DNA of 64,000 bases from RBG-16-34-14 sp963798865 (lineage in GTDB: Bacteria > Bacteroidota > Ignavibacteria > Ignavibacteriales > Ignavibacteriaceae): NCBI GenBank assembly GCA_963798865.1, contig CAWCVZ010000004.1:124001-188000 (forward strand). The letters run 5' to 3'. Both the position numbers and the translations under genes were made by a program. This document shows positions 55,684 through 64,000 of the stretch, piece after piece. The notes under the pieces were generated by a model that worked only from the letters and a program-made list of their open reading frames with translations, was not told the origin of the DNA and ran no database searches. The stretch's first letter is position 1. Each line of letters starts with the position of its first letter.

Positions 55684-55986
55684 CTCGTTTAATGTTTTTA
55701 TTTTACCTGGAATAGTAAAGAGTAAATGACTGATATGAAATTATAAAAAAAGCGTTGAAAAGAAAATATTTAAAAATCAATAACGAATTAGAAATTTGGG
55801 AGATCACTAAACATTTTGTGAGTTTTGGAGAGAATTAATTCTATAAATATTTTCCTGAATTAAATTTTTCTATTTTCATCTGATATTGATGATTTTCCTT
55901 TATTGTAAAATTTTATTATTAAACATTACGAGTTTCGCTTAATTATGACAAATAATAATTAAAGGAACTTAATGAGGGCAATTATT
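55684..55986. other. Intergenic region, nothing clear
   Basis: This is a 303-bp AT-rich gap upstream of the DUF2652 gene and downstream of the desaturase gene, both on the minus strand. It should hold the DUF2652 promoter. No open frame, hairpin with T run, or repeat was convincing. Confidence 0.4.
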
Positions 55987-56997
55987 CTACCCAACTTGTA
56001 GTTTTTTCAGATAGCTGAAACTTACAAGCTTTTTCTTTTTTTCATCCCACAAACTTAAGAATATACTTTTTAGGCTGGTACGTACAGTTAAAACCGAATT
56101 GGTTTGAAGGACCGGATTTTCTTTATGACATTTTTCCAATTTATAGTTTGGAATTCGTGGACTCAGATGATGAATATGATGAAAGCCGATATTACCTGTA
56201 AACCATTGTAATATTTTTGGCAATTTGTAATATGAACTGCCATTCAATGCCGCCCTGGTATAATCCCATTCTTCATCATAAGCCCAATATGCATCCTCAA
56301 ATTGGTGCTGGACAAAAAACAACCAGGCTCCTAAAGATGAGGTAACAACTGTAATTGGGACTTGAACTAATAAAAAAGTTTTCCATCCTACCAGCCAAAT
56401 AATTCCACCTATCAATAAAGCAATAACAAGGGAGGTGTAATAAGTACTTGTAAAAACCGGTTTCAATTCTTTTTGTTTGAAGTTAGGAAACCTGTAAACA
56501 ATTAGAAAAAGCAGAGTTGGAATGATGACGAATAAAAATATAGGGTTGCGGTAAAAACGGTATTTGAATCTGCCCCATTTTGATCTGCTGAGATATTCAC
56601 CTATAGTTAACGTATAAATATCACCAATGCCGCGGTGTTCAAGTTTGCCCGCACTGGCATGATGAATAGCGTGGCTTCTTCGCCAGTAATGATATGGAGT
56701 GAATGTGAAAATACTGCAGAACATTCCTGTCCAGTCATTTGCTTTTTTCGAATTAAAAAAAGATCCATGCCCGCAATCATGCTGAACAATAAAAATCCTT
56801 GCCATTAAACCGGCAGCAGGGAACGCTAAAAGTATTGTTAATAAATAGCTGATATCAAGGCTGAGATACATTAATAGCCAATTAACAATAAAAAGAAAAA
56901 ATGAATTGAATAACTGCCAGATACTTTTCCACGTGTGAGATGAATAATATTTAACGACAAGCTTTTTCCATTCAGAGCTGTCAAGAGATGGGGACAT
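55987..56997 (-). CDS. Membrane fatty-acid desaturase
   Basis: The 336-residue di-iron desaturase inserts double bonds into lipid acyl chains. The three histidine boxes are HDCGHGSFF (about 89-97), HAIHHASAG (about 125-130), and HHIHHLSPRIPNY (about 270-275). Four or more helices and the spacing match the omega-3/omega-6 acyl-lipid group (DesA/FAD2-like). It should sit in the inner membrane and help adjust fluidity. No regulator is adjacent. Confidence 0.92.
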   Translation of the reverse strand: MSPSLDSSEWKKLVVKYYSSHTWKSIWQLFNSFFLFIVNWLLMYLSLDISYLLTILLAFPAAGLMARIFIVQHDCGHGSFFNSKKANDWTGMFCSIFTFTPYHYWRRSHAIHHASAGKLEHRGIGDIYTLTIGEYLSRSKWGRFKYRFYRNPIFLFVIIPTLLFLIVYRFPNFKQKELKPVFTSTYYTSLVIALLIGGIIWLVGWKTFLLVQVPITVVTSSLGAWLFFVQHQFEDAYWAYDEEWDYTRAALNGSSYYKLPKILQWFTGNIGFHHIHHLSPRIPNYKLEKCHKENPVLQTNSVLTVRTSLKSIFLSLWDEKKKKLVSFSYLKKLQVG

Positions 56998-57232
56998 ATT
57001 TCCTTTAATTTATTAACGTGATATGCTAAGTTACCAATAAACTGATAGTTAAAAAAATCCCTGATGAAATTTAATTCATTTTTTTTCAGGAAATATTAGG
57101 TATTAGATTTATACGATCTCTCAGATACATTCAGGATTATTAACAACCACTGAGAAATGTTTGTTTGTTCTGATTGGTTAAATTATTTTTGTTTTAAATA
57201 TTTTTATACAAAATCTATAATCAAAAGAACCA

Positions 57233-58009
57233 TTGCGAAAAGTTACTGCAACAAGATATGTAACTCCTCTAAGGGAAGGAGGCTCGCTTCCGGCAATAGT
57301 TGAAGCTGATGATGATGGGCTTTATGTTCTTAAATTCAGGGGTGCAGGGCAGGGAACAAAAGCATTGATTGCAGAATTAATTGCCGGAGAAATTGCACGT
57401 GCAATTGGTTTACCTGTTCCGGAAATCGTTCTTATTGAACTTAATGTCGAACTTGCCCGTACAGAAGCTGATCCAGAAATTCAGGACCTGATAAAAGCCA
57501 GCACCGGTATTAATCTTGCGCTTGACTATTTGCCCGGCTCTGTTATGTTCAACCCGCTTGTTGATATAGTTGAAGATAAACTTGCAACATCAATAGTTTG
57601 GTTTGATGCATATATAACTAATGTTGACCGGACGATTAGAAATACAAATATGCTTATGTGGCATCGGAAACTTTATTTGATAGATCATGGAGCTTCACTT
57701 TATTTCCACCACAACTGGGAGAATTATCTGGAAAAAAGCAGTAATCCTTTTACCGTAATCAAAGATCATGTTCTGCTCCCTTTTGCAAATTCTTTTTTGG
57801 AGGTTGATAAAGAAATACACGCAAAAATTTCTAAAACTTTAATTGAAAATATTATTAATCTCATTCCCGATAGCTGGTTACAAAACAGTTCAGAGTTTAG
57901 TAGTATAAAACAAAACAAGGATGCTTATTTGAAGTATTTATTGAAAAGGCTGCAAAACCGGCATTTATTTGTTGAGGAGGCAATCCGTGCAAGATCAATT
58001 TATTTATGA
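57233..58009 (+). CDS. HipA-like kinase-fold protein
   Basis: The 258 residues begin KVTATRYVTPLREGGSLPAIVEADDDGLYVLKFRGAGQGTKALIAELIAGEIARAIGL, with a phosphate-binding strand and a Lys (LKFRG). The later DAYITNVDRTIRNTNMLM and LYLIDHGASLYF match the HipA catalytic loop (DxxxxNxDR...NxN) and the DFG-like Asp. It lacks the HipA N-terminal subdomain and is about 180 residues shorter than HipA. Its partner is the DUF3037 gene, whose start lies within its last codons. HipA kinases phosphorylate translation factors; whether this one does is unknown. The start is a TTG at 57233. Confidence 0.85.
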   Translation: MRKVTATRYVTPLREGGSLPAIVEADDDGLYVLKFRGAGQGTKALIAELIAGEIARAIGLPVPEIVLIELNVELARTEADPEIQDLIKASTGINLALDYLPGSVMFNPLVDIVEDKLATSIVWFDAYITNVDRTIRNTNMLMWHRKLYLIDHGASLYFHHNWENYLEKSSNPFTVIKDHVLLPFANSFLEVDKEIHAKISKTLIENIINLIPDSWLQNSSEFSSIKQNKDAYLKYLLKRLQNRHLFVEEAIRARSIYL

Positions 58010-58382
58010 TTATGCTGTAATACGAATTGTTCCTAAAGTTGACAGAGAAGAATTTGTCAATGTTGGAGTGATATTGTCATGTCCGGAAAAAGAATTTCTC
58101 GAAGCAAAAATAGATTTGGATGAAGAAAGATTAAAAGCTTTTGATTCTGATATTGATTTAGAAACTGCTAAAACTCATCTTAATATTATACCGGAAATTT
58201 GCAGTGGGACGGATATTGGATTAATTGGTAAGCTCTCAAAGAGAGAACGCTTTCACTGGCTTACTTCTCCCCGCAGTACAATCATCCAGACTTCCTCAGT
58301 GCATTCTGGTTATTGCGAAAACCCTGCAGAGGAACTTGAGCACCTTGTTGAAATCATGGTAAAAAAATCCACACATGGTTAA
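57987..58382 (+). CDS. DUF3037 protein, partner of the HipA-like kinase
   Basis: The 131 residues begin QDQFIYDYAVIRIVPKVDREEFVNVGVIL, the DUF3037 pattern. The rest is mixed with a final helix (ENPAEELEHLVEIMVKK). The GTG at 57987 is the best start because GAGGAGG lies just before it. It overlaps the upstream gene by 23 bases, so the two are translated as a pair. This HipA-like/DUF3037 pairing is seen in many bacteria, and a toxin-antitoxin or regulatory link has been suspected but not shown to my knowledge. Convergent with a PAP2 gene. Confidence 0.87.
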   Translation: MQDQFIYDYAVIRIVPKVDREEFVNVGVILSCPEKEFLEAKIDLDEERLKAFDSDIDLETAKTHLNIIPEICSGTDIGLIGKLSKRERFHWLTSPRSTIIQTSSVHSGYCENPAEELEHLVEIMVKKSTHG

Positions 58383-58409
58383 TAATATTTTATCCTGAAA
58401 AATAAATTT

Positions 58410-59261
58410 TTAAAAATGAAGTAAGACTGCAACTCCATAACTGTTTGAATTAACAAGCGGTGTGATTTGCATATTTAAGGAAGAGCCCTTGTTTTCATTT
58501 TCAGAATTTAATTTTACAACTTTTAGTCCGATTACTGTTCCAAGAGCAGCGCCTAAAACTGTATCAGAGATCCAGTGTTTGTCATCGTAAACTCTTTCAA
58601 AAGCTGTTAAACCCGCAAGAGAATAAAGAGCAATTGAAGCATATAGATTATCTATTCTTTCGGAAAGAACTGTTGCAACCGTAAAAGCAGTTGAGGTATG
58701 TCCGGATGGAAGGGAGTTTTCATCATCTTCAAATTCCATTGCGAATAATTCAATTTTACCATTTCCCTTATTTCTATATGGTCTGCTTCTTCCAGTAATT
58801 ACTTTTAATCCACCTGTAATGAGACCATTAAGCACAATTGCCTCAGTAAGCATCAATCCTGTTTTTCTTAATTCTTGCTCCTGAAAAATATGACCACCAA
58901 GATATAAAATGCCGCTTAACCCCGCCGCATAAATTCCGTTTCCAAAATATGATCCCAAATTTGCAGTTTTATCCAGAGTAGAATTTTGAATTTTCCTGAT
59001 ATTGTTTCGAACCGGGTTATCTAATGTAAATGAGAGGGCAGTAGCTCCTATAATTATTCCGGTTGTAATAAAATCCTCGTTATCAAAATGAAAAGGGCTT
59101 GTTATTAGATTAAGGGATGTATTATAAAATGAGTTCCCATCATTCTTAATATTATCTATAAAACCTGGTTTCTTGTCAAAATCAATTTCATTTATGCTTT
59201 GGGCTTGTAAAAAAGATAGTGAAAAAACGTGAAGTGTAAAAACTACAAAAATGTATTTCAT
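58410..59261 (-). CDS. Exported PAP2-family phosphatase
   Basis: The 283-residue product has a signal peptide (ending LSFLQAQ) and about five helices. It carries the three PAP2 acid-phosphatase motifs: KVITGRSRPYRNK, SLPSGHTSTAFT, and RVYDDKHWISDTVLG. Such enzymes dephosphorylate lipid phosphates such as phosphatidate, PGP or undecaprenyl pyrophosphate on the periplasmic side. The C-terminus extends into a short beta-rich tail that ends in VLLHF, hinting at envelope association. Substrate unknown. Confidence 0.9.
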   Translation of the reverse strand: MKYIFVVFTLHVFSLSFLQAQSINEIDFDKKPGFIDNIKNDGNSFYNTSLNLITSPFHFDNEDFITTGIIIGATALSFTLDNPVRNNIRKIQNSTLDKTANLGSYFGNGIYAAGLSGILYLGGHIFQEQELRKTGLMLTEAIVLNGLITGGLKVITGRSRPYRNKGNGKIELFAMEFEDDENSLPSGHTSTAFTVATVLSERIDNLYASIALYSLAGLTAFERVYDDKHWISDTVLGAALGTVIGLKVVKLNSENENKGSSLNMQITPLVNSNSYGVAVLLHF

Positions 59262-59412
59262 AGAACCTTAAAATTTTTGGTTGAAACTACAAAATAAAAT
59301 CTAACTTTGCATATATAATTTGGAGTAAATATTTGTCACCATTGCTGAAAGAGAAATAATTACATTGCAAATATTTAATAAGGTGAAAATAAAAAACTGC
59401 ATATAAGATTGT

Positions 59413-60516
59413 TTAATATTTAAGTTCATATCCAATGCTGAGAGCATATTTGGTGGACAATCCAAACATCATTCTTCCGTCTCTTCCAATTACTGTCCAT
59501 ACTCCGGGTGAAAATTCACCGAATTTAATTATTCCGGGATAAACATCAATCATACAGAAATATTCTTTAACGCCGCTCATTACAATGGATGCAAGAAGAG
59601 AGTTATTCCTGTCATAAAATACTCCTGCATACCAACCGGTTTCTATAGTTCTTTGTCGGGTGTTCGTATTAATATCAACAAGGTGCTTGGTTTTAAATCC
59701 TATTCCTACAGAAAAAAAATCAGTTGAATCAACTTTTTTGGACACCCCGTACAAAGCTCCCATACCATACCTGTAAAACATATAGTAATCATCGGAGAAT
59801 GGATACTTCCATTTAATTGCAAAATATTGACCGGCATTTACTCTTCCGTAGGGCATTGTTATAGTACTTTGAAGAGACCAGTCAGACAAGTTTAAAGTTT
59901 TACTGAAAAATTTATTTATGGAATCAAAGCTGAAAAGAACTATTCCACCAAGATCAAAAATATAAATATCAACAACTTCATCTTCACTATAACTTTCGGA
60001 TGGGCCGGTTTCCATAACCTCATTAAAAAAATGCTGCGCCATAACAGTAAATGAAGAAAACAACCACGGCATAGGAAAATTACGTTCCTTATACCATTCT
60101 TTCATTGCAGTAAACAGCATTCCGCCGCCTATAAGATGCTGCTGATAATTTGGAATCCACTGAAGATTATCTTTTGTAAAACTTAATGGAAGAAGTTCTG
60201 TCCTCACAAGCTTACTCCATCCGTAATTTGAAATACTTCTGAAAGGATTACCCAGATTTCTTAAAACAATCCTGGTCATTTTTGCATAGGGGGGTTTTGT
60301 AATATCGTTTGGAACGGACTGAAGCTGGCAGATATCATATCCTCCATTCAGGAATAATGTCAGCGGGTTAAATAATGCTTCACTTCCATAAGGTTTATTT
60401 GTATAAAAATAATTTTCCTGCCCGAAAGATGAATTCAGTGAAATAAAAAGTAAAAGGGGAATAAGATTATATTTCCCGAATAATTTTATTTTAAGTAGAA
60501 ATAAATTTTTATTCAA
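59413..60516 (-). CDS. Unrecognised envelope protein, probable outer-membrane barrel
   Basis: The 367 residues start with a signal peptide (ending NSSFGQE). They then alternate hydrophobic and polar beta segments with a final aromatic-ended strand (YALSIGYELKY), which suggests an outer-membrane barrel. I recognise no family. It carries WKYPFSDDYYMFYRYGMGALYG and MMFGLSTKYALSIGY, typical of barrel strands. It lies in front of a tRNA-Leu gene on the same strand. Confidence 0.68.
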   Translation of the reverse strand: MNKNLFLLKIKLFGKYNLIPLLLFISLNSSFGQENYFYTNKPYGSEALFNPLTLFLNGGYDICQLQSVPNDITKPPYAKMTRIVLRNLGNPFRSISNYGWSKLVRTELLPLSFTKDNLQWIPNYQQHLIGGGMLFTAMKEWYKERNFPMPWLFSSFTVMAQHFFNEVMETGPSESYSEDEVVDIYIFDLGGIVLFSFDSINKFFSKTLNLSDWSLQSTITMPYGRVNAGQYFAIKWKYPFSDDYYMFYRYGMGALYGVSKKVDSTDFFSVGIGFKTKHLVDINTNTRQRTIETGWYAGVFYDRNNSLLASIVMSGVKEYFCMIDVYPGIIKFGEFSPGVWTVIGRDGRMMFGLSTKYALSIGYELKY

Positions 60517-60535
60517 AGTTTAACACAAGGATTAG

Positions 60536-60621
60536 TACCGGAGGCCGGACTCGAACCGGCACCTGGTGTGAGCCAGACTGGATTTTGAGTCCAGCGCGTC
60601 TACCAATTCCGCCACTTCGGC
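60536..60621 (-). tRNA. tRNA-Leu (CAA)
   Basis: On the minus strand the sequence begins GCCGAAGTGGCGGAATTGG and has a D-arm (GGTAGACGCG), an anticodon stem CTGGA/TCCAG around the loop CTCAAAA (anticodon CAA), a long class II variable arm, and a T-arm GCCGG-TTCGAGT-CCGGC. The 86-nt length and long variable arm fit leucine, and CAA reads UUG. The acceptor stem has a G-U pair at 1-72 and an A-C mismatch at 5-68, which weakens it; most leucine tRNAs with this 5' end have CTTCGGC on the 3' side. Either a base error or a natural variant. CCA is not encoded. Confidence 0.95.
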
Positions 60622-60744
60622 TTTTTTTTCTTCTCGCAAAGTTAATAAAGTTCGGAGGTTTGAACAAAGATGTTTTTTAAGGAATTGTTTTAATGAGATG
60701 AAATAAATTTGATTTTAAAAGGAGTGGATAATGCCTTAATCTAA

Positions 60745-61008
60745 CTAATAATTCTTACCCCACATATAAGCTGCCGTTACAAAACGGTAAACAAGATAGG
60801 GAATAACTGCATAGTAAATTATGAATTCTGTTATATCGTAATTAGCTAAATCTAATGTCTGGAAAGGAAAAAATTTATTTGAATAACCTATGAGTTCACT
60901 CCAGGAAGCACCTTTATGAATTGAAATCCTGCTGAACCAGCCTGAAAAGATTAAAGCTGTAACCTGAAGGATCAGCCACAGAAAATATAAACTTCTTATG
61001 GAAAACAT
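60745..61008 (-). CDS. Small two-helix membrane protein, unrecognised
   Basis: The 87 residues hold two hydrophobic stretches (SLYFLWLILQVTALIFSGWF and FIIYYAVIPYLVYRFVTAAY) joined by a short polar loop. No family is recognised. It lies 50 bp downstream of the TPR gene on the same strand and may share its transcript. There is no signal sequence distinct from the first helix. Confidence 0.6.
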   Translation of the reverse strand: MFSIRSLYFLWLILQVTALIFSGWFSRISIHKGASWSELIGYSNKFFPFQTLDLANYDITEFIIYYAVIPYLVYRFVTAAYMWGKNY

Positions 61009-61058
61009 AGGTTTTGCCCTCTAACATTTTCTTTAATAAAAGGTATTAAAGTGCTCAA

Positions 61059-61694
61059 TTAATTAAGACTGCTGAAACTGAAATGAGCTTCTTTAATTTC
61101 TTTTTTGAATAATTTTTTAATTGCCTTTGATAAGGTTATCTGACCCACGTTAGGGTTAAGCAGAATAAACTTATTAAAATCTTCAAGGGCGCCATCATAA
61201 TCCATTAAAACTCTTTTAGCATGCGCACGTTTATAATACGCACTCATATTAGATGGTTCGGATTCTACAGCATAAGTATAATATTTTACAGCTTTCGCAT
61301 AATCTTTATCCTTCCAGTAAACATCTCCAATAAAAATATAAACTCCACTATAACCAGGTTCAATTTGTGTTACTTTCAGGAAATCCTCAAGAGCATTTAC
61401 ATGGATGCCCGATCTATACCATAGAAGACCTCTGTTAAAATATGCATCTGTATAATCAGGATTTAAAGAAATAGCTTTTGAAAAATCACTCACTGCACCG
61501 GTAAAATCATTTAGAATTCCCCGAACTATTCCTCTTCTTAAATATGCTTCGGCAAATTTTGGTGAGATTTCTAATGCTTTTGTAAAACAAAAAATTGCTC
61601 CAAAGTAATTTTCATTTGATTGTCTTACACATCCATTATCGATGTAGTATTCTAAAAGGGTTTCCTTAAAGGGAAATTTTGAATAATCGTTCAT
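61059..61694 (-). CDS. Tetratricopeptide-repeat protein
   Basis: The 211 residues from the ATG at 61694 contain four or five TPR units: NYFGAIFCFTKALEISPKFAEAYLRRG, FTGAVSDFSKAISLNPDYTDAYFNRG, HVNALEDFLKVTQIEPGYSGVYIFIGD, YAKAVKYYTYAVESEPSNMSAYYKRA and YDGALEDFNKFILLNPNVGQ. TPR domains mediate protein-protein contact; the partner is unknown. An in-frame TTG at 61736 would add 14 residues and is less likely. A small membrane protein follows 50 bp downstream. Confidence 0.88.
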   Translation of the reverse strand: MNDYSKFPFKETLLEYYIDNGCVRQSNENYFGAIFCFTKALEISPKFAEAYLRRGIVRGILNDFTGAVSDFSKAISLNPDYTDAYFNRGLLWYRSGIHVNALEDFLKVTQIEPGYSGVYIFIGDVYWKDKDYAKAVKYYTYAVESEPSNMSAYYKRAHAKRVLMDYDGALEDFNKFILLNPNVGQITLSKAIKKLFKKEIKEAHFSFSSLN

Positions 61695-61878
61695 TTTAAT
61701 CTGTATTGTTGTGTATTTTTTAAAGATTTTAGACAAGTAGTATGCCGCCCAAAAAAGTTGTTTTTCTTTTTCTTTTCAAATCATTTTTTGTTGAATTATG
61801 TTTCAATTAGAAGCAAAAAAAAATGAATGTCTCACAAGATTTTAATAATTGATAAACCAGGTTCAGTTTTAATTTAGA

Positions 61879-63574
61879 TTACTTCTTTTGAGATTTCTCA
61901 ATTTTACTCCAGGTATCTCTTAAAGGTACTGTTCTGTTAAAGACAAGATTTTTTTCATTACTATCAAAAGAATCAACACAAAAATAACCGAGTCGTTCAA
62001 ATTGAAATTTTTCACCGGGTTTTGCATCTTTAAGAAAAGGTTCAAGCTTCCCATTTGTGATAATTTCTAAAGAGTTCGGATTAATATTTTGTTTAAAATT
62101 TATTTCCTTATCTTGTTCAGGATCTTCCTTAACAAATAACCTGTCATATAATCGAACCTCTGCATCAATTGCATGATTGGATGAAACCCAATGTATAGTC
62201 CCTTTAACACTTCTTGTTCCGGAGCCGCTTTTGGTTTCAGGATCAAAAGTGCAATGAAGCTCTATAACCTCACCGTTTTTATCTTTAATGATTTCATTAC
62301 ATTTTATTATATAAGCATATCTTAATCTAACCTCGTTACCGGGAGAAAGGCGATAATATTTTTTAGAAGGATTTTCCATAAAATCATCTTTTTCAATAAA
62401 GATAACTTTTGTAAATGGTACTTTTCTAATTCCCATTGAAGGATCTTCCGGGTTATTAATCGCATCAAGTTCTTCAATTTTATCATCGGGGTAATTTGTT
62501 ATTACAACTTTTAATGGTCTTAAAACCACCATCGCTCTTTGAGCACGTTTGTTTAAAATCCTCCCTTACACTATGTTCAAGCAATGCAACATCAATTACA
62601 TTATCCCGTTTTGCAACTCCAACTCTTTCCGCAAAATTTCTTATTGATTCAGGAGTGTAACCTCTTCTTCTAAGACCTGAAATGGTTGGCATTCTTGGAT
62701 CATTCCATCCGGTTACGTAACCCTCCTCAACCAACTGAAGAAATTTACGTTTACTCATTACAGTATAATTAAGATTTAATCTTGCAAACTCAATCTGCTG
62801 CGGATGATGAATTTCAAGTTCATCTATAAACCAATCATAAAGGGGTCTATGGTTTTCAAATTCAAGAGTACAAATTGAATGTGTAATTCCTTCAATTGAA
62901 TCAGACTGACCATGAGCCCAATCATACATCGGGTAAATACACCATTTGTCACCTGTCCGATGATGATGTGCGTGTCTTATTCTATACATTATCGGATCGC
63001 GCATATTCATATTAGGAGAAGACATATCAATCTTTGCTCTTAAAACATGCTCTCCGTCTTTAAACTCTCCATTTTTCATTCTTATAAAAAGATTAAGATT
63101 TTCTTCAACACTTCTGTTTCTAAACTTACTTTCTTTCCCTGATACCGTTGGAGTTCCGCGTAAATTTTTTATTTCATCTCCAACAGATGAATCAACATAA
63201 GCTTTACCTTTTTTTATAAGTTTAACAGCATATTCATATAACTGTTCAAAATAATCAGAAGCATAAAACTCCCTGTTGCTCCAATCAAATCCGAGCCACC
63301 TTATATCTTCTTTAATTGATTCGATATATTCAACATCTTCAGTTTCAGGATTTGTATCATCAAAACGAAGGTTGCAATAACCATTGTAATCTCTTGCTAA
63401 ACCAAAATTAAGACAAATGGATTTTGCATGTCCGATATGCAGATAACCATTTGGTTCGGGAGGGAAACGGGTGATAACTTTATTAAACCTTCCGGATTTT
63501 AAATGCTCATCAATTATTTCTGTTACAAAATTCGATTGTTTTATTTCAGGTGTTTCTTTTTCAATATCGCTCAT
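61879..63574 (-). CDS. glnS: Glutaminyl-tRNA synthetase, frameshifted
   Basis: GlnRS charges tRNA-Gln. The first segment (62483-63574) has the class I signature FPPEPNGYLHIGHAKSICLNFGLA, DDTNPETEDVEYI, and the KMSKS-like MSKRKFLQLVEEG. The second (61879-62532) begins MVVLRPLKVVITNYPDD and continues through the beta-barrel anticodon-binding domains to YFCVDSF. One extra base in the TTT at 62552-62554 (AAA on the coding strand) separates them: deleting it reads EDFNKRAQRAMVVLRPLKV. The repaired length is about 564 residues, close to E. coli GlnRS. It lies 5 bp after gltX. An essential gene split this way argues for a sequence error. Confidence 0.93.
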
Positions 63575-63579
63575 ATAAT

Positions 63580-64000
63580 TCAGGATTTATTTGTAGAAAT
63601 ATTAATAACCCCAATTGCTTTTTTTATTCTTTTAATTGATTCATCTTTACCCAGGATATCAACAATATCAAAAACTCCAGGCCCGGCTCCCATACCGGAA
63701 ACTGCTAATCTTAAAGGATGAATTAAATCTCCATTAGTAATTCCAAGTTCAGATGCAGTTTCTTTAAGTGAATTTTCATAATCTTCTTTTTTAGGATTTC
63801 CCAGCATTTCAAATTTTTCACTTAATTTTTTCATTAGTTCAGGTGAATTATTTTTCCATCTTTTACCAACAACTTCGGTATCATATTCTTCAGGTGCTTC
63901 AAAAAAATAAGGACTTTTTTCTAGATAATCCTTAATAAAAGTTACCCGTTCTTTCATTGCTTCAATAATTTTGAGAAGATAATCATTGGAATAATCTTGT
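63580..64000 (-). CDS. gltX: Glutamyl-tRNA synthetase, C-terminal part (gene runs off the window)
   Basis: The frame is open to base 64000 on the minus strand, so the start and catalytic domain lie outside. The 139 visible residues match the anticodon-binding end of GluRS: KIIEAMKERVTFIKDYLEKSPYFFEAP, then HPLRLAVSGMGAGPGVFDIVDILGKDESIKRIKKAI. The motif LRLAVSGxxxGPG(V/L)FD is typical. glnS starts five bases after its stop, forming a two-gene aminoacyl-tRNA synthetase unit. Confidence 0.92.
   Translation of the reverse strand, partial: QDYSNDYLLKIIEAMKERVTFIKDYLEKSPYFFEAPEEYDTEVVGKRWKNNSPELMKKLSEKFEMLGNPKKEDYENSLKETASELGITNGDLIHPLRLAVSGMGAGPGVFDIVDILGKDESIKRIKKAIGVINISTNKS

Overview
The window is a low-GC, densely coded bacterial chromosome segment with no phage genes, insertion sequences or CRISPR array. 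It most likely comes from the Ignavibacteria / Bacteroidota-Chlorobi lineage. Three secreted proteins end in type IX secretion (T9SS) sorting domains of the NYPNPFNP type with the linker style PVELxSFxA that is common in that group. An Lpt/Kdo operon shows an LPS-bearing outer membrane, and a two-subunit 2-oxoacid:ferredoxin oxidoreductase and adjacent gltX-glnS are also present. The lineage is inferred from protein character, not from a marker-gene tree.

Layout. 1-9000: DUF4395 membrane protein, exported four-domain rhodanese, GDPD phosphodiesterase, an MGMT-family protein, a PspC/LiaF-like envelope-stress pair, nadE and dsbD. 9.3-12.3 kb: korAB, then a probable small RNA with its own promoter-like sequence and terminator. 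12.5-16.3 kb: two T9SS-secreted proteins transcribed divergently. 16.3-24.7 kb: a CBM20-like/7TM/SpoIIE phosphatase, an orphan receiver, a DUF1624 membrane protein, ruvB, an M1 peptidase and a Rieske oxygenase. 24.7-36 kb: two phosphorus-uptake loci, phnDCE and pstS-porin-pstCAB-phoU, separated by a T9SS-exported M1 aminopeptidase. 36-43.6 kb: TetR regulator, YtxH protein, rhomboid protease, a PIG-L deacetylase/48-aa membrane protein/sodium symporter operon, a ParE/Phd toxin-antitoxin pair and an SGNH hydrolase. 43.9-49.6 kb: a tightly overlapping kdsA-X-kdsD-lptC-Y-ostA-lptB operon for Kdo synthesis and LPS export, with two unrecognised members. 49.6-64 kb: hydrolases, asd, a PLP decarboxylase, a DUF2652 protein, a fatty-acid desaturase, a HipA-like kinase with DUF3037 partner, PAP2 phosphatase, tRNA-Leu, a TPR protein, and glnS behind a partial gltX.

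The most pervasive oddity is technical or evolutionary: eight genes are each broken by exactly one base, nearly always in or next to a short homopolymer, while the continuation in the neighbouring frame is intact and recognisable. Essential glnS is among them, so I read these as uncorrected sequencing indels rather than decay. I annotate each as one gene over its whole span. The most interesting biology is the CBM20/7TM/PP2C receptor, the unknown genes inside the Kdo/Lpt operon, the coupled small membrane protein between a deacetylase and a symporter, the HipA-DUF3037 module, the porin inside the pst operon with Pho-box-like repeats upstream, and the small RNA near 12.3 kb.
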